Origin: Desulfovibrio sp.
GTDB lineage: Bacteria; Desulfobacterota; Desulfovibrionia; Desulfovibrionales; Desulfovibrionaceae
Length of the DNA: 64,000 nucleotides
Reading direction: 5' to 3'
Assembly (NCBI GenBank): GCA_031272715.1
Contig: JAISTH010000071.1
Coordinates: forward strand, 62,001-126,000
Under the pieces are notes generated by a model, which saw only the letters and a program-made list of their open reading frames with translations, did no database searches and was not told where the DNA came from. Within the stretch, counting starts at the first letter, position 1; each line of letters opens with the position of its first letter. The position numbers and the translations under genes were made by a program. Below are positions 46,033 to 55,547 of the stretch, in pieces.

Positions 46033-46950
46033 ATGGAAATCCTTCTCCAGCACTGCGTCAACGCCTTGCAGTGGGGCAGTTTCTACGCCCTCATAGCGCT
46101 GGGCTACACCCTGGTGTACGGCGTGCTGCGTCTCATCAACTTCGCCCACGGCGACATCTTCATGGTCGGGGCGTACATAGCCTTCTTCATCTCCACGACC
46201 CTGCTGGCCAAGGACGGGGCCTTCGCCCTCTCCATGGACACGACCCTGGCGCTGACCATCCCCCTGACCGTCCTTCTGACATCCCTCGTTGGCGTCACGC
46301 TGGAGCGCATCGCCTACAGACCCCTGCGGCGCAAGGGAGCCCACCGCCTCTACGTGGTCATCACGGCCCTCATGTGCGGCCTCATCCTGGAGAACGGGAA
46401 TCTGGCGCTGCTGGGCGCCAGCCGCCGCACCCTGCCGCAGCTGCTGGAAAAGCACGTGTACTCCCTGGGCGGCATCGCCGTGACCAACCTGAAGATCTGG
46501 GTCATCCTGGCCGCCTTCGCAGTCTTCGTCCTCCTGCAGCTCGCCGTCACCAGGACGCGCATCGGCATGGCCATGCGGGCCGTCTCCTACGACCGTTTCG
46601 CCCTGCCCCTCATGGGCATCCCCATGGACTGGGTCATCGTCTTCACCTTCATGGTGGGGTCCGGGATCGCGGGACTTGGGGGACTTCTCTTCGCCATGTC
46701 CTATCCGGTCCTCGAGCCCTACATGGGGGTCATGACCGGCTGGAAGGCCTTCATCGCCGCGGTGGTCGGAGGGATCGGGGACATACGGGGAGCCTTCGCG
46801 GGAGGATTCCTGCTGGCCTTCGTCGAGATCATGGTGGCGGCCTTCCTCCCCTCGACCTTCAGGGATCTCTTCGCCTTCTCCATCCTGCTGCTGATCCTCT
46901 GGAAACGTCCCACCGGCATCTTCGGGACGCCGCTGACCACGAAGATCTGA
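46033..46950 (+). CDS. livH: branched-chain amino acid ABC transporter permease LivH
   Basis: 305 residues from the ATG at 46033. About eight membrane segments. Family landmarks: ALGYTLVYGVLRLINFAHGD near the N-terminus and GGIGDIRGAFAGGFLL in the coupling region. Inner-membrane half of the translocation pore. Confidence 0.95.
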   Translation: MEILLQHCVNALQWGSFYALIALGYTLVYGVLRLINFAHGDIFMVGAYIAFFISTTLLAKDGAFALSMDTTLALTIPLTVLLTSLVGVTLERIAYRPLRRKGAHRLYVVITALMCGLILENGNLALLGASRRTLPQLLEKHVYSLGGIAVTNLKIWVILAAFAVFVLLQLAVTRTRIGMAMRAVSYDRFALPLMGIPMDWVIVFTFMVGSGIAGLGGLLFAMSYPVLEPYMGVMTGWKAFIAAVVGGIGDIRGAFAGGFLLAFVEIMVAAFLPSTFRDLFAFSILLLILWKRPTGIFGTPLTTKI

Positions 46951-46960
46951 GACGTCCCCC

Positions 46961-48067
46961 ATGCAACGCAACGCCCTGACCGTCCTTCTCGCCCTCGTCT
47001 GCATCGCCCTCGTGGCCGCCGCGCAGTACCGCCTGCTGGACAGCTACCTGCTCACGGTGCTCATGTTCATGGGCATCAACATCGTCTTCGCCACCAGCCT
47101 GAACCTGGTGAACGGCTACATGGGGGAGTTCTCCTGCGGCCATGGCGGATTCATGTGCGTGGGGGCGTACGTCGGTTCCATCCTCTCGGTGGCCCTCTTC
47201 TCCGGCAACAAGCTGATGGGGCCGGCGCTGCTCTCCCCGGCGCTCGCGCCCCTGCTCTTCCCCCTGGTCCTGCTCGCCGCCTTCGCCGTCTCGGCCCTGT
47301 GCGGCCTGCTCGTGGCCCTGCCCTCCTTCCGCACCCGCGACGACTACCTGGCCATCATCACCATCGCCGCCAACTACATCATCATCTCCGTGGTGGAGAA
47401 CATCGACGCCATCGGCGGCCCGAGAGGCTTCTCCGGCATGAAGCGGACGGTGCTGGCCATGGAGGACGTGGTGGACATCCCCTGGATGCTCGTCTGGGTG
47501 ATCGTGGTGACCATCGTCTGCGTCATCATCCAGCGGCGCCTCATGTCCAGCACGTACGGCCGGGGCATCTGCGCCGTGTGCCAGAACGAGGTGGCCGCGG
47601 AGATCATGGGGGTGGACACAAACCGCGTGAAGCTCATGGCCTTCATGCTTTCCTCGGGACTGGCCGGGGTCGCCGGCGTCCTCTACGCCCACGTCTACGG
47701 CTACGTGAACGCCCAGGCCTTCAACATCCTCAAGTCCACGGAAGGGCTGGTCATGGTCTATCTCGGCGGGATGGGATCCCTGTCCGGGGTGATCCTCGCC
47801 GCCATCGCCTTCACGCTGCTCGTGGAAGGACTGCGCTTCGCCATCCCGGCGCTGAACGACCTGCTGCACGCGGTCCAGTTGATGCCCGCGAGCTACGAGA
47901 TCAGCCAGGTCTGGAAATGGGTGCTGCTGCCCCTCCTGCTGGTGCTGCTCATGCAGTTCCGGCCGGAAGGCTTCCTGGGCAACAAGGAACTCACCGACGT
48001 GTTCCCCCGACTGAAACGGTGGATGCGTTCCGGAAGCGGGGAGGCCGACGGCCGTGGCGCTTCTTGA
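46961..48067 (+). CDS. livM: branched-chain amino acid ABC transporter permease LivM
   Basis: 368 residues, 10 bp after livH. About ten membrane segments. NLVNGYMGEFSCGHGGFMCVGAY is the LivM-type Gly/His motif. The coupling loop NRVKLMAFMLSSGLAGVAG and the GGMGSLSGVILAAIAFTLL segment are typical. It ends with a cytoplasmic basic tail that overlaps livG by 14 bp. Confidence 0.95.
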   Translation: MQRNALTVLLALVCIALVAAAQYRLLDSYLLTVLMFMGINIVFATSLNLVNGYMGEFSCGHGGFMCVGAYVGSILSVALFSGNKLMGPALLSPALAPLLFPLVLLAAFAVSALCGLLVALPSFRTRDDYLAIITIAANYIIISVVENIDAIGGPRGFSGMKRTVLAMEDVVDIPWMLVWVIVVTIVCVIIQRRLMSSTYGRGICAVCQNEVAAEIMGVDTNRVKLMAFMLSSGLAGVAGVLYAHVYGYVNAQAFNILKSTEGLVMVYLGGMGSLSGVILAAIAFTLLVEGLRFAIPALNDLLHAVQLMPASYEISQVWKWVLLPLLLVLLMQFRPEGFLGNKELTDVFPRLKRWMRSGSGEADGRGAS

Positions 48068-48821
48068 GGTGATCGACGTCACCCAGCGCTTCGGCGGGCT
48101 CCAGGCGCTCTCCTGCTTCGACATGATCGTCGAGGAGCGGGAGATCGTGGGGCTCATCGGGCCGAACGGCGCCGGCAAGACCACGGTGTTCAACCTCGTC
48201 TCCGGCTTCTACACCCCCACCACCGGGGAGATACGCTTCCGCGGCAAGTCCACCCGGGGGATGAAGCCCAACCAGGTGACGGCGCTGGGACTCGCCCGGA
48301 CCTTCCAGAACATCCGGCTCTGGAACGACATGACGGTCCTGGACAACGTCCGCATGGCCCGCTACCACTGGCTGGGCTACGGCCTGCTGGACGCGATTCT
48401 GCGCACGCGGCGCTACGCCCAGGCGGAGAAGGCCGTCGAGGCCAAGGCAAGGCATGTCCTCGAGATCATGGAACTCGAGGACTGCGCGACGGAACTGCCC
48501 AAGAATCTGCCTTACGGCCTGCAACGGCGCGTGGAACTCGCCCGGGCGCTGACCGTCGAGCCGAGCCTCCTGCTGCTGGACGAACCCGCCGCGGGGCTCA
48601 ACTCCGCGGACGTGGACGGCCTCATCCGCCAGATACGCTGGATACACGAGAATTTCGACGTGGCCATCTGGATGATCGAACACCAGATGAAGGTCGTCAT
48701 GACCCTGTGCCAGCGCCTGACCGTGATAGACTTCGGCAGCATCATCGCCTCCGGGACCCCCGTGGAGGTGCAGAAGAACCCGAAGGTGATCGCGGCCTAT
48801 CTCGGGGAGGAGCGGCTGTGA
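48054..48821 (+). CDS. livG: branched-chain amino acid ABC transporter ATPase LivG
   Basis: 255 residues from a GTG that overlaps livM, with GGGGAGG upstream. Walker A GPNGAGKTT, ABC signature region PYGLQRRVELARALTVEP, Walker B LLLLDEPAAGLN, H-loop IEHQM. The C-terminal VIAAYLGEE ending is usual for LivG. Cytoplasmic ATPase subunit. Confidence 0.96.
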   Translation: MALLEVIDVTQRFGGLQALSCFDMIVEEREIVGLIGPNGAGKTTVFNLVSGFYTPTTGEIRFRGKSTRGMKPNQVTALGLARTFQNIRLWNDMTVLDNVRMARYHWLGYGLLDAILRTRRYAQAEKAVEAKARHVLEIMELEDCATELPKNLPYGLQRRVELARALTVEPSLLLLDEPAAGLNSADVDGLIRQIRWIHENFDVAIWMIEHQMKVVMTLCQRLTVIDFGSIIASGTPVEVQKNPKVIAAYLGEERL

Positions 48822-49561
48822 GCGGGTCGCCTTCGAACACGGTGCTGGAGGTCGTGGATCTCAAGGCCGGATACGGCAAGATCGAGGCCCTGCACGGCGT
48901 GTCCTTCCACGTGAAGCGAGGGGAGATCGTGACCCTCATCGGGGCCAACGGCGCCGGCAAGTCCACGACGCTGAAGGCCCTCATGCGGCTGACCCCGCCG
49001 GAATCCCCCACGGTCACGGAGGGGGACATCCGCTTCGACGGCGCCTCCATCCTGAACATGGACGCCCACGTGGTCGTGGACAAACTGGGCATGACCTTGG
49101 TGCCGGAGGGCAGGCGCATCTTCGGGAACCTGACCGTCCTCGAGAACCTGCAACTGGCGGCGTGGACCAGACGCAAGCAGGACACGCGCCAGGATCTCGA
49201 CCGCATCTTCGATCTCTTCCCGCGCCTTAGCGAGCGCGCGCGGCAGCGCAGCGACACGCTTTCCGGAGGGGAGCAGCAGATGCTGGCCGTTGGCAGGGCC
49301 CTCATGACGCAGTGCAGCGTGCTGCTGCTGGACGAACCTTCCATGGGCCTCGCGCCGCTCTTGATGTACGAGATGTTCCGCACCCTGAAGCAGCTCAACG
49401 AGGAAGGGCTGACCATAGTGGTGGTGGAGCAGAACGCGCGGCTCGCCCTCACGGTGGCGGACAGGGGGTACGTGCTGGACACCGGCCAGATCGTGGCCGA
49501 GGGGGGCGGGAAGGAACTGCTGGCCCGTCCCGAGATCATGTCGGCGTATCTGGGCGCCTGA
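48818..49561 (+). CDS. livF: branched-chain amino acid ABC transporter ATPase LivF
   Basis: 247 residues from a GTG that overlaps the livG stop (GTGA), with GGGGAGGAG upstream. Walker A GANGAGKSTT, signature LSGGEQQMLAVGRAL, Walker B VLLLDEPSMGLAP. It ends AYLGA. Second ATPase of the heterodimer and last gene of the operon. Confidence 0.96.
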   Translation: MSGSPSNTVLEVVDLKAGYGKIEALHGVSFHVKRGEIVTLIGANGAGKSTTLKALMRLTPPESPTVTEGDIRFDGASILNMDAHVVVDKLGMTLVPEGRRIFGNLTVLENLQLAAWTRRKQDTRQDLDRIFDLFPRLSERARQRSDTLSGGEQQMLAVGRALMTQCSVLLLDEPSMGLAPLLMYEMFRTLKQLNEEGLTIVVVEQNARLALTVADRGYVLDTGQIVAEGGGKELLARPEIMSAYLGA

Positions 49562-50125
49562 TCCAGGACGAGTCGCCTGGCTCCATCGAGATTGCGAACC
49601 CCCTGAAAATGGGCCGACATTTGCGTGTCGGGCGGTTTGCGGCAGCTATTACTCCATAAATCTCAAATTCAAAATCAGAAGCTTCAGAGGCGAAAGATCG
49701 TTTTGCCTTAAAGCCATGCAACTTTTTTGAGCTCCCCGCCCCTCTGAATCGGTTTTAGGATTTAGGGAGTGCCAATGTGAGGGTGCTACTATAAGTGCTT
49801 CATCGTTTTTTTCGTTTGGGTACTATGCCCGCCAAGCACAAGATGTCGGCCCGTAACCCCTGCGCGCCACGCTGGCTAGGCGTTTTTGTGGTGGAAATTT
49901 GTGCAGGTCAAAAAAAATCCCGCTCAAATCGATTGATTTTTTAAACTGTGGAGCTGATCTTTAAGTGATTGACACTCTATTGTCCGAGACTGTCATATTT
50001 TTTGCTGACAATGATAGCTTAATCATTAATGAATAAAATTAACCAAACTCGGCATTTAAACAATGTTGCGTCTAAGCCGAATATTTTTACTAGGTAAAAC
50101 AATAGGAATTTAACGGAGAAATCCC
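49562..50125. other. spacer crossing into AT-rich DNA
   Basis: No gene seen. A small hairpin at 49614-49631 (CCGACA/TGTCGG) lies after livF. AT-rich from about 49650. A perfect -35 TTGACA is at 49969-49974 with only a weak -10 (TCATAT at 49993), and could serve the gene fragment at 50126. Confidence 0.45.
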
Positions 50126-50500
50126 ATGCAGCAAATACAACAAAAATTATCTGTTGGGCGACAAAATTTTCGCAGTCTTCGTGACAGCGGTTGTGTCTAT
50201 GTTGATAAGACAAGACATATTGTATCATTACTAGACAATTATGAATCCTGTTTCCTCACACGCCCTCCCCGTTTTGGGAAATCTCTGACCGTCTCCACTA
50301 TTGAAACTCTTCTGTCTGGAAAGCGGCAGTATTTCAATGGACTTGATGCCGCAGAGGAATTTCTTGGTCGTCCGACATTCAGGCCAAGAGGGGTCATCAA
50401 GTTAGATTTGTCGCCTGTGTCCATAAAGCACGGGGTAGACATTATGAATGTGCATATATTTCATTTGTTGCTTCGCCAAGATCTATTGCTCCGCCGCTGA
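50126..50500 (+). pseudogene. AAA-ATPase-like (pfam09820 type) protein, N-terminal fragment
   Basis: The first 108 residues match the family's N-terminus: LSVGRQNFRSLRDSGCVYVDK, then the P-loop-like FLTRPPRFGKSLTVSTIETL and the IKLDLSPVS strand. The coding sense ends at about 50450, where it meets the tail of the minus-strand autotransporter fragment; the last 15 codons are junction read-through. It normally spans about 500 residues, so over three quarters are lost. GGAG precedes the ATG. Same family as the fragment at the left edge. Confidence 0.75.
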
Positions 50501-51218
50501 CAGTCAAATCACCCTGTACTTGAAAACTTACTCCACCTCCGTTATTAAACGTTATATACCCAATTTCCGCTGATTCTGAACCTGCAGCATATGAGAGCTT
50601 TGTGGCATCTAGTGTAAAACTTGTATCATCAATAGACATTATTCCAGAAATAAATAGCTTCCCGTTAAGAATGCCTGCGATATTTCTATCAATGATTAAC
50701 GTTCCGTCAGTTTGGACATCAATAGTCCCGGTCTCGGTATTGATCACAGTGCCATGTTTAAAATTTGCCGTTCCATTTTCGCCGATAATAAAATCCCCAC
50801 TATTTTTAAATATAGTATTTTTGCCATCATCACCGAGAATGAATTCAGAATTTGTTCCTGTTATTGTCATCTTGCCTGATGATAGGCTATCGCCAAAATT
50901 ACCCGTATTTATAATTTCCAATACCACGTTAATCGTCAAGCCATCATCGCTTCCCTGTGTATTCAGTAATTGTCCTGCAGATATTTCACCACCTGTTTCA
51001 AGTATGGCGCCTTCTGTATTATAGTCAGAGCCAATGTCGAGGATACCGTCCACGACCGTTCCCTGTGTGATCGAGTCCTGGGTTGCATAGACGACCAAAG
51101 GTGTCGTTGCGATCACGGCCCCCAACGCGATCGCTCCGATGATGTTAAGCAGTGCGCATTTTTTCAGCACCGCCCGATACCTGTTCAAAAGGTTTCCCAA
51201 AGCATTTCTCGTCAACAT
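50442..51218 (-). pseudogene. truncated autotransporter adhesin (passenger N-terminus)
   Basis: 258 residues. An extended signal (basic LLNRYRAVLKKC, then a hydrophobic NIIGAIALGAVIATTPLVVYA) is of the type used by large autotransporters. After it, short repeated beta-strand turns rich in Gly/Asn/Thr/Ile (GGEISAGQLL, GDFIIGENGTANFKHG) form a beta-helix passenger. The reading stops at EIYAHS with no beta-barrel translocator, so it cannot be displayed. It converges tail-to-tail on the AAA fragment with overlap, which marks a recombination joint. The GGTA tract lies 193 bp upstream of the start. Confidence 0.72.
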
Positions 51219-51410
51219 GTCCTTCCTCCGGTGATTTGTTGGTTTCGCTTGCCTTCCGGTAAGCTAGGCGAAAAAATAGAAATCCCGCTCATACGCAGAT
51301 GCGCATGAACGGGCATGACAAAAAAATAGGCGAGATACCGTCACCGTTAGGTGAGGCACTCGCCAGAAATAGGGAGACGCCGTTTGCGAGTTTCGCTAAC
51401 GGCGAGCTAA

Positions 51411-51445
51411 GGTAGGTAGGTAGGTAGGTAGGTAGGTAGGTAGGT
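51411..51445. repeat. GGTA tetranucleotide tract, 8.75 copies
   Basis: An uninterrupted run of (GGTA)8GGT. It lies about 193 bp upstream of the autotransporter start on the minus strand, and not inside any supported reading frame. Such tracts gain and lose units by slippage. Confidence 0.95.
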
Positions 51446-51964
51446 GCAAGTCTCGTGCCAGTGCGTGCACGCTCAATTGCCCGTCAAACCCAATACCCAT
51501 CTGCTTTCTCCCCACCCGTTTTCTAGACTTGACTCTACCCATCTACAGGGATGGTCGAAGGCCTTGTACACCTTGTCGGAGAAGCGGTCAAACCTTCCTT
51601 TGAAATTTTTTTTATTTTTTCGTCGCCATGTTTCAACTTTCTTCCCAAACCCCCGCCAGTGGCGGGTATCCCGGTCTCCCGTCCATCCGTTCCAGGGAGG
51701 GTGGGGCGGCGGTTGGCGAACCGGGAACGCACCCACTGACGGCCACATGTCGTCCGTGGACGGCTTCGGGGACGACTTCAGGCAACCTGGGAAGTGCGGG
51801 TTCGCCATCCGGAAGATGGCGGCCCTCCTCGGCCACTGCGGCCACCTGTGCGGCTATGCGTCTGGAGAAGTGGCGAGGTCGGTTGGGGTGTTGACGGTCC
51901 GCAGGTTTACCGTGAAGGGGGATCGCAAAAACGTCGAACAGCCGCAAAGCCAGGCGTGGCAACG

Positions 51965-52210
51965 CTTTTTTTGGTCCAGAACGTGAGAAGGATGTGCTGG
52001 TGACACGTCATCACGGCGGTGAGCATGGCGCAAATGCACGGCCCGGGCCACTTCGGGCCCGGTTCGCATCCGGGATCCCTTGCGCCTGACGATGTAGGCA
52101 GAACGGAGGCATCATGGCGGTTTTCCTGACTTTGCGCCCTTCTCGGGACCTCTTTCATGGGGACATGGCGAGTCACCAGCACAACCTTTCTGCGGAACTG
52201 GACCAAAAAG
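51965..52210. mobile_element. MITE-like element bounded by about 45-bp inverted repeats
   Basis: The left arm 51965-52010 (CTTTTTTTGGTCCAG... ending GTGCTGGTGAC...) and the right arm 52166-52210 are imperfect reverse complements, roughly 75 percent by eye. There is an exact GTGCTGGTGAC/GTCACCAGCAC core and a TTTTTGGTCCAG/CTGGACCAAAAA end. About 155 bp lie between, without a gene. It may be a non-autonomous transposable element, or a large structured RNA. Confidence 0.5.
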
Positions 52211-52676
52211 GCGATGAGTGGAGAGGTCCGCAACCGTGTTGTTGGCGTCGATGCCGCACGCTTGGGGAGGGGCAACGGCCGGACTTCGGCATCCTCGGGA
52301 AGGATGTCGCCTCGAGGATCGTCAGGGCCGGGGGTTGTGCGGGATCATGGTAGAACCCGACGATGGGCCCCCGCCGAAGGGTGGGTGAACCAGGGATGTC
52401 GGATCCGCCCACAGGGCGTGGCGATCATCGTGGAAATGCGTCCGCTGGCCTGTTTGGGGCGCCGCCTGCCGGGTCGGAACGCCGTTCGTCTCGCAGGGCA
52501 TCGAGCCCCCGCAGTATCTATTATAATGGCAGGCATGCCGACGTGCGCTCTCAAGCCATGCAGGCGGCCAGGATGGATGGAACGCCCGGAGAGCATGGAG
52601 CGGTGGAACCTGGCGCGCTCCATTATCTCCGGGCGACCCGTCTGCATATGCGAGGACGTCGGACCGGAAGCGGGGC

Positions 52677-53717
52677 TCAGAGCAGGCCGTCCCCGTCCTT
52701 CGGCGAGTGGAGTATCTCGTCGTCCACGTCCTCGATCGTTGCGCATCCCGTGAGGACCATGGCCTGGATCAGTTCCGTCTTCACCTTTTCGATGTAGTGC
52801 GTGACGCCTTCCCGGCCACCGCCCACCACGGCGAGGGTCACGGGCCTGCCTATTCCCACGATGTCGGCGCCGAGGGCCAGCATCTTCAGGACGTCGACGC
52901 CCGTCCGCACCCCGCCGTCCACCATCACGGGCATGCGCTTGCCCACGGCCTTGGCGATTCCAGGAAGGACCTGGGCGGTGCCGGGGGTGTGGTCCAGAAC
53001 CCGGCCGCCGTGGTTGGAGACGACGATGGCGTCCACTTCGGCGTCCACGGCGAGGCGGGCGTCCTTGGGCGTCATGATGCCCTTCACGATGAATTTCTTC
53101 CCCGCCTCGTGGATGACCTTGGCGATCTCGGCCAGTTCGTCGACGTTCTTTGGATGGACGGGATGTCCCATCTTGGCGAGGGTGATAAGGCCGGCGGCGT
53201 CGATGTCCATGCCCACGGCCGGGCAGTCCGAGGCGAGGATCGCCGCCAGACGCTGGTCGAGCTTGGACTTCTCCCAGGGCTTCACGAAGGGGATGCCGTG
53301 ACCGGCGGCCTTGCGGATGGCCTCGAGTCCGCTGTCCATGATGATCGGAGGGACGCCGTCGCCGCTGCAGCCCAGCGTCCCGGCCGCCTTGCAGCCTTCG
53401 ATGACGCCAGAGATGTAGTCGGCTTCCTGCATGCACTCGTTGATGTTGAACATGCCGCCGATGGGGGCGGCCACGACGGGCAGCGAGATGGGGATGCCAA
53501 GGAAGGATGCGGCGGTCACGGGAGACAGCGCCTCGTGGATGAGGCGCATGTTGAGGCGGACGTCGGCGAGGGCGGAGACGTTGGCGCGGAAGGCCGCCCC
53601 GGTGCCGAGACCGCCCATGCCGGGAACCTCCCCGGAACAGGCCCTGCCATCGCACACGGGACAGCAGCGGCAGGCCTTGCCCAGCAGGGTTCTGGCGCGT
53701 TCGTGAATGGCCTGCAT
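52677..53717 (-). CDS. FMN-dependent 2-hydroxyacid dehydrogenase (lactate-oxidase type)
   Basis: 346 residues from the ATG at 53717 with GGAGG at 5 bp. TIM barrel: PVVAAPIGGM near the N-terminus, KGIMTPKDARLAVDAEVDAI, the catalytic histidine in VSNHGGRVLD, and the FMN phosphate site VMVDGGVRTGVDVLKMLALGAD. The N-terminal 40 residues carry a cysteine cluster (CRCCPVCDGRAC) not found in lactate oxidases, possibly for metal or an Fe-S cluster. It probably oxidises lactate or another 2-hydroxyacid, a main electron donor in this group. Gene stands alone. Confidence 0.88.
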   Translation of the reverse strand: MQAIHERARTLLGKACRCCPVCDGRACSGEVPGMGGLGTGAAFRANVSALADVRLNMRLIHEALSPVTAASFLGIPISLPVVAAPIGGMFNINECMQEADYISGVIEGCKAAGTLGCSGDGVPPIIMDSGLEAIRKAAGHGIPFVKPWEKSKLDQRLAAILASDCPAVGMDIDAAGLITLAKMGHPVHPKNVDELAEIAKVIHEAGKKFIVKGIMTPKDARLAVDAEVDAIVVSNHGGRVLDHTPGTAQVLPGIAKAVGKRMPVMVDGGVRTGVDVLKMLALGADIVGIGRPVTLAVVGGGREGVTHYIEKVKTELIQAMVLTGCATIEDVDDEILHSPKDGDGLL

Positions 53718-54790
53718 GGCCACCTCCAGTGTTGGAGTGTCGGGGCGGCATCGGGCCGCTCCTGCGGATGATGGGAGCGCTTTGCCGAAGGGCGTCGGAT
53801 TCGGGGGAAGCCGAAGATCCCGGCAAGGAACCGTGCGTGCGCCGGGATATCGTCCCTTCGCTGGACGCGGAGCATACGCGCCAAGGCTTGCGCTTGCAAC
53901 CGGCGACTGGCGGGCGATGCGGGCGATGATGCCGATGTGCGGACTGCTCCGCATGCGTCTCCATGCGGTGTGGACGCCATCGCCTGGAACAGGACTGCAT
54001 CACCATGGACGATGCCGGTGACGCGTGCCATGGGACACTGCGACTTCACCGCGTTGCAGGTCCTGATCCGTCGACGGTCGCTGCTCGTGCCCGATGTGCA
54101 TGGACATGCCCTTCTTATGGCACTATGAGATACGATGGCATTCAAGACATGTCACTGTTAGCAGTCAACAATCGGCAACCATTGAGGACGATGTGTAGGC
54201 AGACATTGACGCACGTATAGCCGTAACACGACGCATAGTTTGCATTTCTTGTCTGTTTCCAGCGATGTAAGATTGGACACGATCCAGCATGAAGATGTCG
54301 CATGCGGACCGCAATCCTCGTCATGCCCAGGCCTCCCGAAGTCGCAACCTGCGGGCGCCGAAGCCCATCCAGTGGCCTCCGTCCTGGCCGTCCGGCCGCC
54401 ATGCACGCCATGGCGGGCATCGGCGAACGCCCTCCCCGGAAGTCTTCGCCGCTCCTCTTCACCGCACCTGCCTGGACATCGACGGATCCGCCGTCCACGA
54501 GGGTCCGCTCCGTGACGCTCCTCATCTCGTCCTTGTCTTGCGCCCCATTCTCGACTACACCGAACTCGTTCACGCCTCAGGCCGCCCACGGCGGACCGAC
54601 GGCTGTTCCCATCCCCGGGCGCGGGGTGTCGCGCCCCATCCCCGTCACGCCCGCCTCCTCGCAGGCGCGGCGTGGAACTTCCCCCCGGCGATCCCGCCCG
54701 GCCGTTGCCTCGACACGTCCCCTTCCGCAAGGGCCCGGGATCGTCCAACCACCTCCCCGCGATGGGAGGATGCCCATTGGGAGAGACGAC
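53718..54790. other. 1.07 kb intergenic region
   Basis: No supported gene. A short AT-richer segment at about 54110-54290 probably holds promoters of the flanking divergent genes. Long frames on both strands read as Arg/Pro-rich nonsense. Confidence 0.5.
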
Positions 54791-55414
54791 ATGACGATCC
54801 TGCTGGTCAACGGCAGCCCCCACGCCAAGGGCTGCACCTTCACGGCCCTGGACACGGTGGCGAAGCAGCTGAAGAAGAACGGCCTGAAGACGAAGCTGAT
54901 CCACATCGGCTCCAAGCCCATCCGCGGCTGCATCGCCTGCGGCAAGTGCGCCAAGACGGGCCGCTGCACCTTCGACGACGACCCGGCGAACGAGGTCGCC
55001 GCGGCGCTGGCCGAGGCCCAGGGACTCGTGGTGGGATCCCCGGTCTACTACGCCGGCCCCAACGCCTCCGTGTGCGCGCTCCTCGACCGGGTCTTCTTCC
55101 GCAAGAACACCCAGTACGCCTTCAAGCCCGCCGCGGCCGTCGTGAGCTGTCGACGCGGGGGCGCCAGCGCCTCCTTCGATCGCCTCAACAAGTACTTCAC
55201 CATCTCCAGGATGCCCGTCGTGGCCTCCCAGTACTGGAATTCCGTCCACGGCAACTCGCCCGCGGAGGTGGCCCAGGACAAGGAAGGCTTGCAGACCATG
55301 CGGACGCTGGCGGACAACATGGCCTGGCTGGTCAAGTGCATCGCGGCCGGCGATGCGGCCGGCATCCCCCGGCCCGTCCCCGAGCCCGTGGAGGTGACGA
55401 ATTTCATTCGCTGA
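54791..55414 (+). CDS. flavodoxin-fold NAD(P)H-dependent oxidoreductase (iron-sulfur flavoprotein-like)
   Basis: 207 residues from the ATG at 54791 with GGGAGAG upstream. The FMN loop is LVNGSPHAKGCTFTALD. CIACGKCAKTGRC (about residues 52-64) is the short cysteine motif of this subfamily. VVGSPVYYAGPNASV is the second FMN-binding loop. Substrate not evident; probably an azoreductase- or quinone-reductase-like enzyme. About 130 bp before malic enzyme, same strand. Confidence 0.87.
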   Translation: MTILLVNGSPHAKGCTFTALDTVAKQLKKNGLKTKLIHIGSKPIRGCIACGKCAKTGRCTFDDDPANEVAAALAEAQGLVVGSPVYYAGPNASVCALLDRVFFRKNTQYAFKPAAAVVSCRRGGASASFDRLNKYFTISRMPVVASQYWNSVHGNSPAEVAQDKEGLQTMRTLADNMAWLVKCIAAGDAAGIPRPVPEPVEVTNFIR

Positions 55415-55547
55415 TCCCGCCGAGCCCGCCGCGCGCAGGCCGGTCGGGGACCATTCCGCGGCACCTCGCCGCACCTTGTAACGTCGGGCGGGACTGGCAT
55501 GGACGACCATGCCGTCCCGCTCCACGACGAACGGAGGATTTTCTTCC

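Larger units (their letters stand above)
51219..52676. other. 1.4 kb region without a clear gene
   Basis: It holds the GGTA tract (51411-51445) and a pair of inverted repeats bounding a 246-bp element (51965-52210). AT-rich to about 51640, GC-rich after that. Frames present lack protein character. Confidence 0.5.

Noticed and set aside
51473..51808. A 111-codon minus-strand frame by the GGTA tract
   Set aside because: No ribosome site, no family resemblance, and it ends before the tract.
54302..54790. A longer N-terminus for the flavodoxin-fold protein
   Set aside because: The conserved FMN loop begins just after the ATG at 54791, which has a ribosome site; the upstream part is Pro/Arg/Ser-rich.
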